Assembly (NCBI RefSeq): GCF_042432905.1
Contig: NZ_JBHLWI010000028.1
Location: forward strand, 129,993 to 193,992
Direction: 5' to 3'
From: Fontibacter flavus
GTDB lineage: Bacteria > Bacteroidota > Bacteroidia > Cytophagales > Cyclobacteriaceae
Length of the DNA stretch: 64,000 nucleotides
How positions within the stretch are numbered: position 1 is the first letter of the stretch; each line of letters starts with the position of its first letter. The notes beneath the pieces are model-generated. The model saw only the letters and a list, made by a program, of their open reading frames with translations, did not search any database and had not been told where the DNA came from. Made by a program: the position numbers and the translations under genes. Below are positions 8,424-17,241 of this stretch, one piece after another.

Positions 8424-9524
8424 TTAATAAGGTAATTTTACTTTACCTATAGCTTCGATTCTGCTCCATGCCAATTCAATCGCTGCTTGTTGGCTAGGAA
8501 TATTTTCGTTTTCTGATTTGTTCAAAATCGTCAAGCAAGTATCATAGATTTTTTCAGCATGGCTATAAGCCACTTCTCTCTTGTAGTTGCCCAGGAATTC
8601 TGTGTATACATTGATCAGACCACCGGCATTGATCAGGAAGTCAGGGGCATAGATGATGCCTTTGTCCAGCAACATCCTTCCGTGCTTTTGTTCATCCAAT
8701 AACTGGTTGTTGGCACCACCCGCGATGACCTGGCATTTCAGTCTTTCGATCGTGTCATCATTGACTGTAGCACCTAGGGCACATGGTGCATAAATGTCCA
8801 TATCGAGGTCATAAATGCTGTTAGGGTCAACAACTGTTGCTCCGGTTTCACTTGCTACAGCTTTCAGTCTGTCTTTGAAAATATCTGTGATGAAAACTTC
8901 AGCACCTTCTTTTACAAGATGGTTGACCAGGTATTTACCTACTTGTCCGATACCTTGTACGGCTATTTTCTTGCCGCTAAGGGAATCTGTTCCGTAAGCT
9001 TTTTTGGCTGCTGCTTTCATACCCAAATAGGTACCATAAGCAGTTACAGGAGATGGATCACCACCTCCGCCTTTGTATTCAGGAAGACCGGTAACGTGTT
9101 TGGTCTCCATGGCAATGTACTCCATGTCGCTGGTCTTGGTGTTCACGTCTTCTGCCGTGATGTATCTGCCGTTAAGGCTTTCTACAAATCTACCAAACCT
9201 TCGCATGAAGGCTTCATTTTTCAATTTTGGATCACCGATGATGACGGCCTTGCCACCGCCCAAGTTCAATCCGGAAATGGCAGCCTTGAAGGTCATGCCT
9301 CTTGAAAGCCTCAATACATCCGTAATCGCCTCCGCTTCAGAAGCATAATTCCACATACGTGTTCCACCTAGGGCCGGACCCAACACGGTGTTGTGTATGC
9401 CAATAATCGCTTTCAGGCCTGTTGGTTCGTCATAACAAATCACCAGCTGCTCGTGGCCCAGAGAAGTAATCTGTCCATATATGGAGCCTTCTCTCACATT
9501 TTCCTTGGTTTTAGTCTCTACCAT
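8424..9524 (-). CDS. Glu/Leu/Phe/Val dehydrogenase, leucine dehydrogenase type
   Basis: A 366-residue NAD-dependent amino acid dehydrogenase. Motifs include GPALGGTRMW, the catalytic region GLNLGGGKAVIIGDP containing the substrate-binding Lys, and a Rossmann glycine motif GIGQVGKYL near residue 190. Length and the GLNLGGGKAV form fit leucine dehydrogenases rather than hexameric glutamate dehydrogenases. The enzyme oxidatively deaminates branched-chain amino acids to 2-oxo acids. Those feed the branched-chain acyl-CoA and iso-fatty acid pathway that is prominent in Bacteroidota. It is divergent from the ABC exporter gene. Confidence 0.92.
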   Translation of the reverse strand: MVETKTKENVREGSIYGQITSLGHEQLVICYDEPTGLKAIIGIHNTVLGPALGGTRMWNYASEAEAITDVLRLSRGMTFKAAISGLNLGGGKAVIIGDPKLKNEAFMRRFGRFVESLNGRYITAEDVNTKTSDMEYIAMETKHVTGLPEYKGGGGDPSPVTAYGTYLGMKAAAKKAYGTDSLSGKKIAVQGIGQVGKYLVNHLVKEGAEVFITDIFKDRLKAVASETGATVVDPNSIYDLDMDIYAPCALGATVNDDTIERLKCQVIAGGANNQLLDEQKHGRMLLDKGIIYAPDFLINAGGLINVYTEFLGNYKREVAYSHAEKIYDTCLTILNKSENENIPSQQAAIELAWSRIEAIGKVKLPY

Positions 9525-9585
9525 TTGAACTTGGAAATTTTAAATGCGTTATATTTGGGATTCTTGTCTTGTAAAAAACGCAGTG

Positions 9586-9593
9586 CAAAATTA
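9586..9593 (-). promoter_or_regulatory. -7 box (TAATTTTG) for the dehydrogenase gene
   Basis: Minus strand reads TAATTTTG, an exact match to the Bacteroidota TAnnTTTG consensus, about 60 bases upstream of the ATG. No convincing -33 TTG at 19-21 bases was seen. Confidence 0.45.
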
Positions 9594-9671
9594 TATATTT
9601 TGTACGGGCTTTACTAATGCAATTAATAGAGTATTATAAAACTAATCAAGTGATTTAAAAGTTTTTATTTC

Positions 9672-11462
9672 GTGAAACCTCTTTGGCGCCTCAATAAATA
9701 TCTATACAAATACAAGGGATATCTCTTGTTGGGAATTTTATTTACTATTATTTCCAATTTTTTTGTAATAATTCCTGCCCAACTCGTCAGAATTGCCATA
9801 GATTATGTGGTAGAGAGTTTTTCTTTTTATCAGGTGTTTTCTACCGCAGAATTGGCTGAAGATGCAAGGGCACAGTTTCTGAAATACATCCTGATTTTCG
9901 GGGTTTTGATTTTGGTCATGGCCCTGTTGAGGGGTTTTTTCCTGTTTCTCATTCGACAGACGATCATCATCATGTCTAGACTGATAGAGTATGACATGAA
10001 GAATGAAATTTTCAACCATTACCAAAATCTCCCGCTGAGTTTTTACAGAAGAAATAGTACAGGCGACCTGATGGCCAGGATCACAGAAGATGTGAGTAGG
10101 GTGAGGATGTACCTGGGACCTGCCATCATGTATGGCATCAACCTTTTGATTTTGTTTCCCATGGTGATCGGCTACATGTTGTCTGTCAATGTGGAACTGA
10201 CTTTATATTCCCTGCTTCCTTTGCCCATATTGTCATTAAGTATCTACTTTGTCAACAATATGATCAATGAGCGCTCGGAAAAGATTCAGAAGAGTCTTTC
10301 AGGTCTGAGCACCTTTGTTCAGGAAGCGTTTTCAGGTATCAGGGTGCTGAAGGCTTTTGTGAGGGAAGAAGACAGTACCAATGATTTTACCAAAGCGAGT
10401 GAAGATTATAAAGACAAATCCATCCGACTGACTTTGGTGCAATCGCTTTTCTTTCCATTGATCATGGCCTTGATCGGATTGAGTGTGATCCTGACTGTAT
10501 ATATCGGCGGGGTGCAGGTGATGAACGGCACCATTGGTTATGGGGTGATCGCAGAGTTTATCCTCTATGTGAACATGCTGACCTGGCCGGTTACTTCTTT
10601 GGGTTGGGTGACGAGTATCATTCAAAGGGCTGCCGCATCGCAGACCAGAATCAATGAGTTTTTGGATCAGCAAAATGACATCGTCAGTACCGAAAACCTG
10701 GAAGTACCTATCCGTGGGGACATAGAAGTAAATAATGTTACTTTTATCTATCCTGATTCCGGTATCAAAGCGCTGGACAATATCAGTTTTAAGATCAATT
10801 CGGGTCAGTCTTTGGCAGTCATTGGGACCACAGGATCAGGAAAATCTACTATTGCGAATATTTTAATGCGCATGTATGATGTGGACAGTGGCACGGTTCT
10901 GATAGACCAAAGGGACATCAAGTCCTACGATATTGCTTCCCTGAGGAAGCAGATCGGCTATGTGCCTCAGGATGTATTCCTTTTCAGCGATACCATTGGT
11001 AATAATATCGGATTTGGTCTTGATGCTATCCCTGAAGGAGTAGTGGAGAAAGCTGCCAAAGATGCAGATGTCTACCAGAATATCATCGATTTTCCGAAAG
11101 GCTTTGAGACCAAGTTGGGTGAAAGGGGAATTACCCTTTCCGGAGGGCAAAAGCAAAGGGTTTCCATCGCTAGGGCGATCGCCAAAGAACCGAGTATTCT
11201 GTTGCTCGACGACTGCCTTTCCGCAGTGGATACCAAGACCGAAAATGCTATCTTAACTGCTTTGAAAGATATAATGGCCAAGCGTACTTCAATCATTATT
11301 TCCCACCGGGTGTCGTCTGCTAAGTTGGCGGACAAAGTCATCGTCCTGGATGATGGGAAGATTGTAGAACAAGGTACCCATGACTACCTGATGGATTTGA
11401 AGGGTGTGTATGCTGATCTGTATGAAAAACAGACACAGTCTCCTGAAACCATAGAGGAATAA
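9672..11462 (+). CDS. ABC exporter, fused permease and ATPase
   Basis: A 596-residue half-transporter of the MsbA/YheI type, starting with GTG. Six membrane helices occupy about residues 15-310. The nucleotide-binding domain has Walker A GTTGSGKST near residue 385, the Q-loop, signature LSGGQKQR and the Walker B stretch LLLDDCLSAVD. The residue after the Walker B aspartate is Asp instead of the catalytic Glu, as in the degenerate sites of some heterodimeric exporters. Substrate is unknown (lipid, drug or peptide). It is divergent from the dehydrogenase and directly abuts the convergent gene at 11463. Confidence 0.93.
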   Translation: MKPLWRLNKYLYKYKGYLLLGILFTIISNFFVIIPAQLVRIAIDYVVESFSFYQVFSTAELAEDARAQFLKYILIFGVLILVMALLRGFFLFLIRQTIIIMSRLIEYDMKNEIFNHYQNLPLSFYRRNSTGDLMARITEDVSRVRMYLGPAIMYGINLLILFPMVIGYMLSVNVELTLYSLLPLPILSLSIYFVNNMINERSEKIQKSLSGLSTFVQEAFSGIRVLKAFVREEDSTNDFTKASEDYKDKSIRLTLVQSLFFPLIMALIGLSVILTVYIGGVQVMNGTIGYGVIAEFILYVNMLTWPVTSLGWVTSIIQRAAASQTRINEFLDQQNDIVSTENLEVPIRGDIEVNNVTFIYPDSGIKALDNISFKINSGQSLAVIGTTGSGKSTIANILMRMYDVDSGTVLIDQRDIKSYDIASLRKQIGYVPQDVFLFSDTIGNNIGFGLDAIPEGVVEKAAKDADVYQNIIDFPKGFETKLGERGITLSGGQKQRVSIARAIAKEPSILLLDDCLSAVDTKTENAILTALKDIMAKRTSIIISHRVSSAKLADKVIVLDDGKIVEQGTHDYLMDLKGVYADLYEKQTQSPETIEE

Positions 11463-12125
11463 TCATTCACGGGGTTTGGCGAAAAGGTCAAACCCTATTT
11501 TTTTGGGATTGCCCATACTGGAGGTGTGTTCGAGTTTTTGATGATAAGAGATCAGCATGATGTCCTGGAAAGCTGGGGCCAAAAGGTCATTCTCCAGAGC
11601 AGATTCCAGTAATTTTTCGATCAGGCTTCTCATTTTATCCTCAGTGACAGGGTTGTCCCGAAGTTCGGGGAAGCTATAGACGATCTTGCGGTCTCCTTCC
11701 AGAAAAAACTTATTTTCCTTGTTTAGCAGAATCCTTCCGATTAGGTAACCCGGATCATCCAGACGGCCATAGGTAAGGGTGTCTGCAATAAAATTGTAGA
11801 TCAGGATCTGTCCAAAATACCTCAGGGATAAATTTTCTTTAAGGTATTTGGATTTGCTGAGGTAGGTGTCATCGGGAAGGCGGACGATATTGCTTTGTAG
11901 GATAAAAATCAGCACATCTCCGCCTATCCGGAAGATGAATTCAAAGTCATTGATGCGTTCTACCTTGACCGGAACGGGTGTTTCTCCTTTATCAGCTTCA
12001 TGGATTTCTTTGGAAATGTTGTGACAGATTTGTTCCAATTGTTTGAAAAGGGCCTCCGTCTGACCGAACAAATTGTGTTTGAGTTTGGTGGTAGTCTGCA
12101 GCTTATTGAGTATCTTGTTGATCAT
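11463..12125 (-). CDS. Hypothetical protein, 220 residues
   Basis: A soluble protein without signal peptide or membrane helix. The N-terminus is predicted helical (LFKQLEQICHNISKEIHE), the middle beta-rich (INDFEFIFRIGGDVLIFILQSN), and the tail helical. I do not recognise a family. Its stop codon abuts the stop of the ABC exporter with no spacer. It is divergent from the small coiled-coil gene at 12158, only 32 bases away. Confidence 0.7.
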   Translation of the reverse strand: MINKILNKLQTTTKLKHNLFGQTEALFKQLEQICHNISKEIHEADKGETPVPVKVERINDFEFIFRIGGDVLIFILQSNIVRLPDDTYLSKSKYLKENLSLRYFGQILIYNFIADTLTYGRLDDPGYLIGRILLNKENKFFLEGDRKIVYSFPELRDNPVTEDKMRSLIEKLLESALENDLLAPAFQDIMLISYHQKLEHTSSMGNPKKIGFDLFAKPRE

Positions 12126-12157
12126 AGTTGAGGTAATTTACTAAAACATTTCATGTT

Positions 12158-12472
12158 ATGGGTGCGAAAAAAACCGGATTTGATGAGGTAGAAGCTTTGC
12201 TTCAGGACATCGGTACTAAAATAGAAGAATTAATCGAAAAAGGTAAGGAAGTAGGGGGTGAGGCCAAGGAAGAGATTGAAAAAAAAGTAAAAGACCTGAA
12301 AGAAAAGCGGACCACTTTGGAAGCTGAATTCCAAAAAGGGAAGGAAAAGGTCGAAAAACTCTATAACGAGAAGAAGGAGGAAATGGAACCCAATCTTTCC
12401 GCCTCGGCGGAACATTTCAAAGAAGGGTTCAAGGAGATTTTGGAGGGGCTGAGGAAGTTGTTGGGGAAGTAG
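12158..12472 (+). CDS. Small charged coiled-coil protein
   Basis: A 104-residue protein made almost wholly of Lys/Glu-rich amphipathic helix (for example KEVGGEAKEEIEKKVKDLK), with no signal and no cysteine. The composition resembles LEA-like or apolipoprotein-like stress proteins, but the family is not recognised. The 150 bases after the stop hold no gene or clear terminator. Confidence 0.65.
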   Translation: MGAKKTGFDEVEALLQDIGTKIEELIEKGKEVGGEAKEEIEKKVKDLKEKRTTLEAEFQKGKEKVEKLYNEKKEEMEPNLSASAEHFKEGFKEILEGLRKLLGK

Positions 12473-12625
12473 GCGAATATGTGCGGAAATAGATTTTTTG
12501 TGAATTTTGGGATGATTGGCAGCTGGTTCGGAGGGTGGTTGTAGTTGTTCTAGCGCTTATAATGGTTGGGTCAAGCCCAATTGCGATTTTCAGTGCTGAT
12601 ATGTTCCAATTCTGCATGGAAAGTT

Positions 12626-12910
12626 TCATGCCAGCTCCTTATCAATGGCATTTTTTAGAAAGCCGGTAGCCGCAAATAAAATGAGGAATAGGATGGCCAT
12701 AGAAAAGAAAAAGAGTGAATTCAATATGTAATTTTCCGCGCCTGTTATTTTCTGAAATGTTAGTATTTGAAAAGCAACAGGCATGTTGTCGACTTTTTGA
12801 AAAAGGGTGCTGAATCCAAAATATATCCAAATAGATGCGGAGATGGCTATTACCATCTCCACAATGCTTATTACTGATAGGGTTATCATCCTGATCATTC
12901 GAGTTAGCAT
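12626..12910 (-). CDS. Small membrane protein, hypothetical
   Basis: A 94-residue protein with two strongly hydrophobic segments (about residues 8-33 and 65-85). It starts one base after the stop of the upstream outer-membrane protein gene, so the two form an operon. Family not recognised. Confidence 0.6.
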   Translation of the reverse strand: MLTRMIRMITLSVISIVEMVIAISASIWIYFGFSTLFQKVDNMPVAFQILTFQKITGAENYILNSLFFFSMAILFLILFAATGFLKNAIDKELA

Positions 12911-12911
12911 T

Positions 12912-13637
12912 TTACCAATTCCACATGCCTCCGATATTCAATTGGATAAACCAATATTGGAAGCTATCTGTTGGAGAATTACTTATATTGGTAAATCTTG
13001 ATTCCCATGCAGGGGCTGTCTCTGTCGCAATCCGCTTACCAATTCTAAAAGATAAATATGGACTGTCTTCAATTTTTAAATTGTGGATATCAATTCCTAC
13101 GCCAAGCAAAACACCTCCAAATAGATGATTCATGGAAAAGGAGTTGTTGGGATTGGCCAAGAGGTCATTAATATCTCCACCTTCGCTTTGTTTGGAAAGT
13201 TTCAGATTTGTTTCAGTGGCTGAAATTCCTGCAAAGGGGTATAGGGAATAACTGGAAGCGCCGAATTTTCTTTGGACTATGTAGTGTGCCAGTGTAAGGT
13301 TTCCTGTAAATGCGGTTCGGGCAAGTCTTGAATTGGTTATTGGATTGCTGCGTGTCTGATTCGCTACCAATCCATCCAAAGAGGCCAGCCACCTGTTATA
13401 CCTATAATTAAAGCCAATGCCCCAATTGAGACTCCCTTGTGGAAGTGTAGGATATCCGTTTTCTCTTAAAATTGGATTGAGGTTACTTTCGCTTCCCGAA
13501 ACAAAAGCCGGTGCAATAAAGTAAATTGAAAATCCCTGTCCAAAATCCCTGTTTTGGTTAATCCCGTCTATTTGCCCAATGGATGCGGAGCAGGTAATCA
13601 TGAATAGGATTAAGAACAATTTTATCTTTTTGTACAT
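12912..13637 (-). CDS. Predicted outer-membrane beta-barrel protein
   Basis: A 241-residue protein with a cleavable signal (MYKKIKLFLILFMITCSASIGQ). The mature part has alternating amphipathic strands ending in an aromatic residue (LNIGGMWNW), as in small outer-membrane barrels. The GFNYRYNRWLASLDG strand pair is typical in style. Ligand or role unknown. It is first of a two-gene operon with the small membrane protein. Confidence 0.65.
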   Translation of the reverse strand: MYKKIKLFLILFMITCSASIGQIDGINQNRDFGQGFSIYFIAPAFVSGSESNLNPILRENGYPTLPQGSLNWGIGFNYRYNRWLASLDGLVANQTRSNPITNSRLARTAFTGNLTLAHYIVQRKFGASSYSLYPFAGISATETNLKLSKQSEGGDINDLLANPNNSFSMNHLFGGVLLGVGIDIHNLKIEDSPYLSFRIGKRIATETAPAWESRFTNISNSPTDSFQYWFIQLNIGGMWNW

Positions 13638-13821
13638 AAAATAATAATTTAGTATAAAAGCATTTCTAATGTATTGCTATTTAATTGTTTTATTGGCAAT
13701 TATAGAAATAATACGGACGAATGACTTAATTAACTAGGGATATTGATGTTTTGAATTGGGGCCTAGTGTTTAATACTATGCCCCAATTGAATGTTTTTTA
13801 TTAAGCCTATGGATTAATTTT

Positions 13822-14778
13822 TTAAAGCTTTACCTTAATACCCCAAGACAACTCTTCCCATCCTTGCCAATCTTTATCATAACTTTTTGCAGCATGCTTT
13901 ATGGAAGCGCCCATTCCAGTAAGTAAAGGGGCAGCTAACGAAACTGATCCAATTTTACCAGTCCAAACTGCTGATTTAATAATAGAACCGACACCTTTTA
14001 TGGCTCCAATTTTAATTGAGCTTATTGTCATTCCTGATAATGCTGCTTTTGAAATTGCTACAGCTGCAACAGGAACAGCAACAACAACCGCAGTTACTAC
14101 CATGCCAATAACAACTCTCGCTAGTGCCCGTGCAAATCTTCCTCGAAAAAATGCATTTGACATATCGTTTTCATAAATTCCTTGTTTTGTCAATTCACTT
14201 ATTTCAAATGTTAATTCGTCAATAGTTTGAAATGTTTCAGAAATTGCTATTTTTTTATTTTCACTCAATTGATTATCTAAAAGAACTGAATTCCTTTGTT
14301 GTTGACTAAGTGTTTTTACTTGATTTTTCATCTGAGTTTCTGAAATAAATCCATTCTCATATGAAAGCATTATCTCTTGTATTTGATTCTGAAAAGATAG
14401 AAGGTAGGTGTTTGTTTTATGGCTGAGATCCGTCATTGAAAATTCTAATTCTTCTGTCAATCCAAGTGCTAAGTCGTGTTCAAAGCTGTGAAAAATTGAA
14501 TTGTCAATAAATTGGAAGTTAAAATCAGGATTAGATATTGCCCAAGCAATTTCTTCTAAGTACTCATCAGTACTTTGTTGATTGAAGCTCAGGTTTTTTG
14601 AATTAATTTTCCTGTTAGCATTTTCTAAAATAGCTCTTGTGGATTTAATAAAGATGGAAATCTGCTCTTTAGAAAAATATTCTTTATCAACTTTACTTAT
14701 TTTGTTTAAATCAGCAGAATCATTAACGCATGAACTACAAAATAAAATTGTTAAAATTATTAATAGTTTCTTTTTCAT
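13822..14778 (-). CDS. Lipoprotein with helical middle and glycine-rich hydrophobic tail, under the repeated leader
   Basis: A 318-residue protein with lipobox SSC at Cys17. Residues about 30-215 are helical and rich in Ser, Asn, Gln and Glu. Residues about 218-295 form a long Ala/Val/Gly/Ile-rich region (for example VVTAVVVAVPVAAVAIS and KIGAIKGVGSIIKSAV) that could insert into a membrane. The last 25 residues are polar. No family is recognised. It follows leader copy A, the same promoter region that precedes the peptide/propeller cassettes, but has no peptide gene of its own. The hydrophobic tail resembles pore-forming or toxin-like proteins only in general character, so no activity is claimed. 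Confidence 0.75.
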   Translation of the reverse strand: MKKKLLIILTILFCSSCVNDSADLNKISKVDKEYFSKEQISIFIKSTRAILENANRKINSKNLSFNQQSTDEYLEEIAWAISNPDFNFQFIDNSIFHSFEHDLALGLTEELEFSMTDLSHKTNTYLLSFQNQIQEIMLSYENGFISETQMKNQVKTLSQQQRNSVLLDNQLSENKKIAISETFQTIDELTFEISELTKQGIYENDMSNAFFRGRFARALARVVIGMVVTAVVVAVPVAAVAISKAALSGMTISSIKIGAIKGVGSIIKSAVWTGKIGSVSLAAPLLTGMGASIKHAAKSYDKDWQGWEELSWGIKVKL

Positions 14779-14804
14779 GATAAATAATTTAGATTAAAAC
14801 ATCT

Positions 14805-15075
14805 ACCAACCTTTGGTAGCGTGAATTAAAAGTTTACCGGTAAAAACTAATTCTTCTGTAAGTAAAAAAAAAAAAACGACTTAGTTGCCAAGTTTTACTC
14901 TATAAAATGTTTCTAATTTGCTGTTAACCCGCTGAATATCAAGGGGAATAATTTTGCTTTTGGCAAGTATAAAAAGTTTTAATGAGTTGAATGTCAGATA
15001 CTTAAAAGTTTATAGCGGTGTTCTAATAAACATCAATGAACAGCTTCTCTATGTGTATGAAACACCCTATTTCAT
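14805..15075 (-). promoter_or_regulatory. Repeated leader element, copy A
   Basis: This copy lies upstream of the 318-residue lipoprotein gene and fills most of the 390 bp gap to the next gene. On the minus strand it has a T-tract of 13 (14864-14876), 14 bases, then the -7 box TAGTTTTT (14842-14849), overlapping the palindrome TTTACCGGTAAA (14833-14844). The upstream part, with the block TTGGCAACTAAGTCG, is nearly identical to copies B and E. Promoter function is inferred from the -7 match and the fixed position before genes. Confidence 0.7.
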
Positions 15076-15168
15076 AAAATTTCTGGCCTTTAAAAAATGC
15101 AGATAGGTTCAATTATTTAAGTAATAAAGATTCAAATTCGTAAAGAGATAAAAAGTTTTAATATTAAA

Positions 15169-16326
15169 TTATTTCTTGAAAGATAGTTTATAGTAATAAA
15201 AATCATCATCAGAAACTTGATTTTTTGCTTTCACCACTATACCAGAAGGAACTGGAAAGTTGAGCAATCCTAAATCGGAATTTAAATGGCTTAGATTCGA
15301 TTCTGATTTTTTGGTAAGATTAAGATCAAAAATTTCAAGAAAAATATCAAAATCTTTTGGTCCGTTTATGGTGGGCCCTTTTACAAGGCGGTAATATCCT
15401 TTATTTTGGGGCAAGATGTTCAATTTACCAAAAGCCACCTCATTATCCCAATCTTCATTTATTATTAAGGCTTCGGATAATTTTTTTCCTTGAGGTATTG
15501 GTTTCGGTTTATTTTTTTCACTATTGAAACGATAAGTCTTTATGTCTAGACTAAATTTATTGTTAGAATTTAAGTCAAAATAATCTATCTTAGATGAGCT
15601 AAAATAACTGACTATTAATTTATTATCATGATAAAGGATGAAAGGGAAATCATCTTTTGTCATTGTTATTTTTTCACTTGAGTATTTGATTTCATGCTTT
15701 TCCAAAAGCTCTTTATCATAGAAATCTTCCAATTTGATAATTGTGTCATTTAAGATGTTTAAACTGAAAAGCCCAAAATTATTTGAGACTACATCTTTTC
15801 CGAAAAAATAATAGGTATACTTATCAGGATCATATTGAGTAATAAAATTCCCCATTTCAAAACTATGGCTAAAGTTAAAAATTGGACTTGAAAAATCTTT
15901 AAAAGCAGGACTTTTCAATAAACTTATACTTTTTAAAAATACGCCCATTTCATCCAAAACAGAAACAGTATAAATCTGAGGAAGAATTATATGTTCATTT
16001 GATATTAATATTGATTGTGGGATTTTTATTTCTTCTGGTCCATGATCTTCTAATAAAAATTCATTTTCTACAATAGAAGTATCTTGAGTAAACCGCATTA
16101 GTAGCAATGAGTGATTAAAAACATTGTAAACCAGGATACTATCTGCATTCTGATAAAGGCCAGCTGAAGGAAATGTATTGTATGCGCTTAAATTATATGG
16201 TGCAAAAGAAATAGATTTTCGCTTTGAGACAGAAATATTTTCGAAATGTTCGGGCATAGATGTATGGCCCGAACATCCCGCTAAACTCATTAAAATTAAT
16301 AAATATAGTAGTTGTATTATTTTCAT
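15169..16326 (-). CDS. 6-bladed beta-propeller lipoprotein, cassette B
   Basis: The start is placed at 16326 (MKIIQLLYLLILMSLAGCS), which gives a lipobox LAGC at Cys18 and 385 residues. The body is beta-rich with repeated short strands and Asp/Asn turns in the style of DUF5128/NHL-like 6-bladed propellers of Bacteroidota. Such domains usually bind peptides, glycans or other proteins; the ligand here is unknown. The start codon is only 5 bases after the stop of peptide B, so translation is probably coupled. A 10 bp inverted repeat (16246-16276) lies inside the first codons after the lipobox. Base composition is clearly A+T-rich. Confidence 0.82.
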   Translation of the reverse strand: MKIIQLLYLLILMSLAGCSGHTSMPEHFENISVSKRKSISFAPYNLSAYNTFPSAGLYQNADSILVYNVFNHSLLLMRFTQDTSIVENEFLLEDHGPEEIKIPQSILISNEHIILPQIYTVSVLDEMGVFLKSISLLKSPAFKDFSSPIFNFSHSFEMGNFITQYDPDKYTYYFFGKDVVSNNFGLFSLNILNDTIIKLEDFYDKELLEKHEIKYSSEKITMTKDDFPFILYHDNKLIVSYFSSSKIDYFDLNSNNKFSLDIKTYRFNSEKNKPKPIPQGKKLSEALIINEDWDNEVAFGKLNILPQNKGYYRLVKGPTINGPKDFDIFLEIFDLNLTKKSESNLSHLNSDLGLLNFPVPSGIVVKAKNQVSDDDFYYYKLSFKK

Positions 16327-16331
16327 TTTTA

Positions 16332-16571
16332 CTATGCAATACCGATACTGCAACTTGAATTTGGTCCATTCTGATGTGACGTTAGAGTTACAGTTGCACC
16401 TGTATTTACATTCATAACGACTATCGAAGAATTTTTACAGCAATTATTTTCAAAATCGGTCACAATGCTGTCAAAATCTTCTTGGCTTGCTGCCAAGTAA
16501 ATATCTCCATTACAGGCTATTCCTGATATAAAAACAAATGATAATACAATTGAAAACAGTTTCTTTTTCAT
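16332..16571 (-). CDS. Small secreted Cys-containing peptide, cassette B
   Basis: I place the start at MKKKLFS (16571), after a purine-rich AAAGG. The in-frame ATG at 16607 would put 12 residues before the signal peptide. The 79-residue product has a signal segment (LFSIVLSFVFISGIA) and a mature part with a CC pair and a further Cys near the end (NSSCSIGIA). There is a Cys in the signal region, so a lipoprotein is possible but the lipobox (GIAC) is only moderate. It sits between leader B and a propeller lipoprotein. No family recognised. Confidence 0.68.
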   Translation of the reverse strand: MKKKLFSIVLSFVFISGIACNGDIYLAASQEDFDSIVTDFENNCCKNSSIVVMNVNTGATVTLTSHQNGPNSSCSIGIA

Positions 16572-16589
16572 AATACCTTTAAATTTTAG

Positions 16590-16975
16590 TTTCACAAACC
16601 TCACCAACCTTAGATGAGTTGAATTAAAAGTTTACCGGTAAAAACTAATTCTTCAACAAGAAGAAAAAAAACGACTTAGTTGCCAAGTTTTACTCTATAA
16701 AATGTTTCTAATTTGCTGTTAACCCGCTGAATATCATGGAGAATAATTTTACTTTTGGAATCCATAAAATTTTTTAATATATTGGATGTCAGACAGTTGT
16801 GATTTTAAATCAAATCTTGCAAAACACAAATGAACGGTTTCATTTATGGGATGAAATGCCGGATTTTGACAAAAGACGTTTTGGAAGCTTCAAATAGTTT
16901 TGGGAAACTGATTCTTCTTTGTGTCTTCTTGATTTTATAGTCTTAAAAGTTGCAAAAGGGAACAAAAGAAAATAA
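16590..16975 (-). promoter_or_regulatory. Repeated leader element, copy B
   Basis: Minus strand: T-tract of 8, 16 bases, TAGTTTTT, and TTTACCGGTAAA (16631-16642). The upstream half keeps the TTGGCAACTAAGTCG block. The far end, with TTTTGTTCCCTTTTGCAAC, is shared with copy D, so the duplicated unit extends to about 380 bp. It drives peptide B and its propeller. Confidence 0.7.
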
Positions 16976-16980
16976 GTATT

Positions 16981-17217
16981 TTATGGGTTGTTTAAGCACC
17001 AATCATAAATCTGAGGCAGGTATTCTCTTCCAAAGGGCTTGTTGGATAAAATAGTGAATTCTGAGGATTGCTTTAGCAGATCCACTAGACCTTTATCAGG
17101 TTTTTTTGGGTCTGGATATGATGCATGGACTTTGATCAAAATGATTTCATTTTGTAGGAGTTTATTATCTGTATTTAAACCTATAGCTCTTTTAATTTGA
17201 TGTATCGATTTTTGAGG
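16981..17217 (-). pseudogene. Start-less open frame, probable gene remnant
   Basis: A 78-codon open frame runs on the minus strand to a stop at 16981. It begins right after a stop codon and has no ATG. The translated tail (LIKVHASYPDPKKPDKGL, then PFGREYLPQIYDWCLNNP) looks like protein sequence rather than random frame. It lies between the CxxC lipoprotein gene and leader B, so it is best read as the 3' end of a decayed gene. Family unknown. Confidence 0.4.
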
Positions 17218-17241
17218 TTAAGAGTCTGATTATTAAATTTA

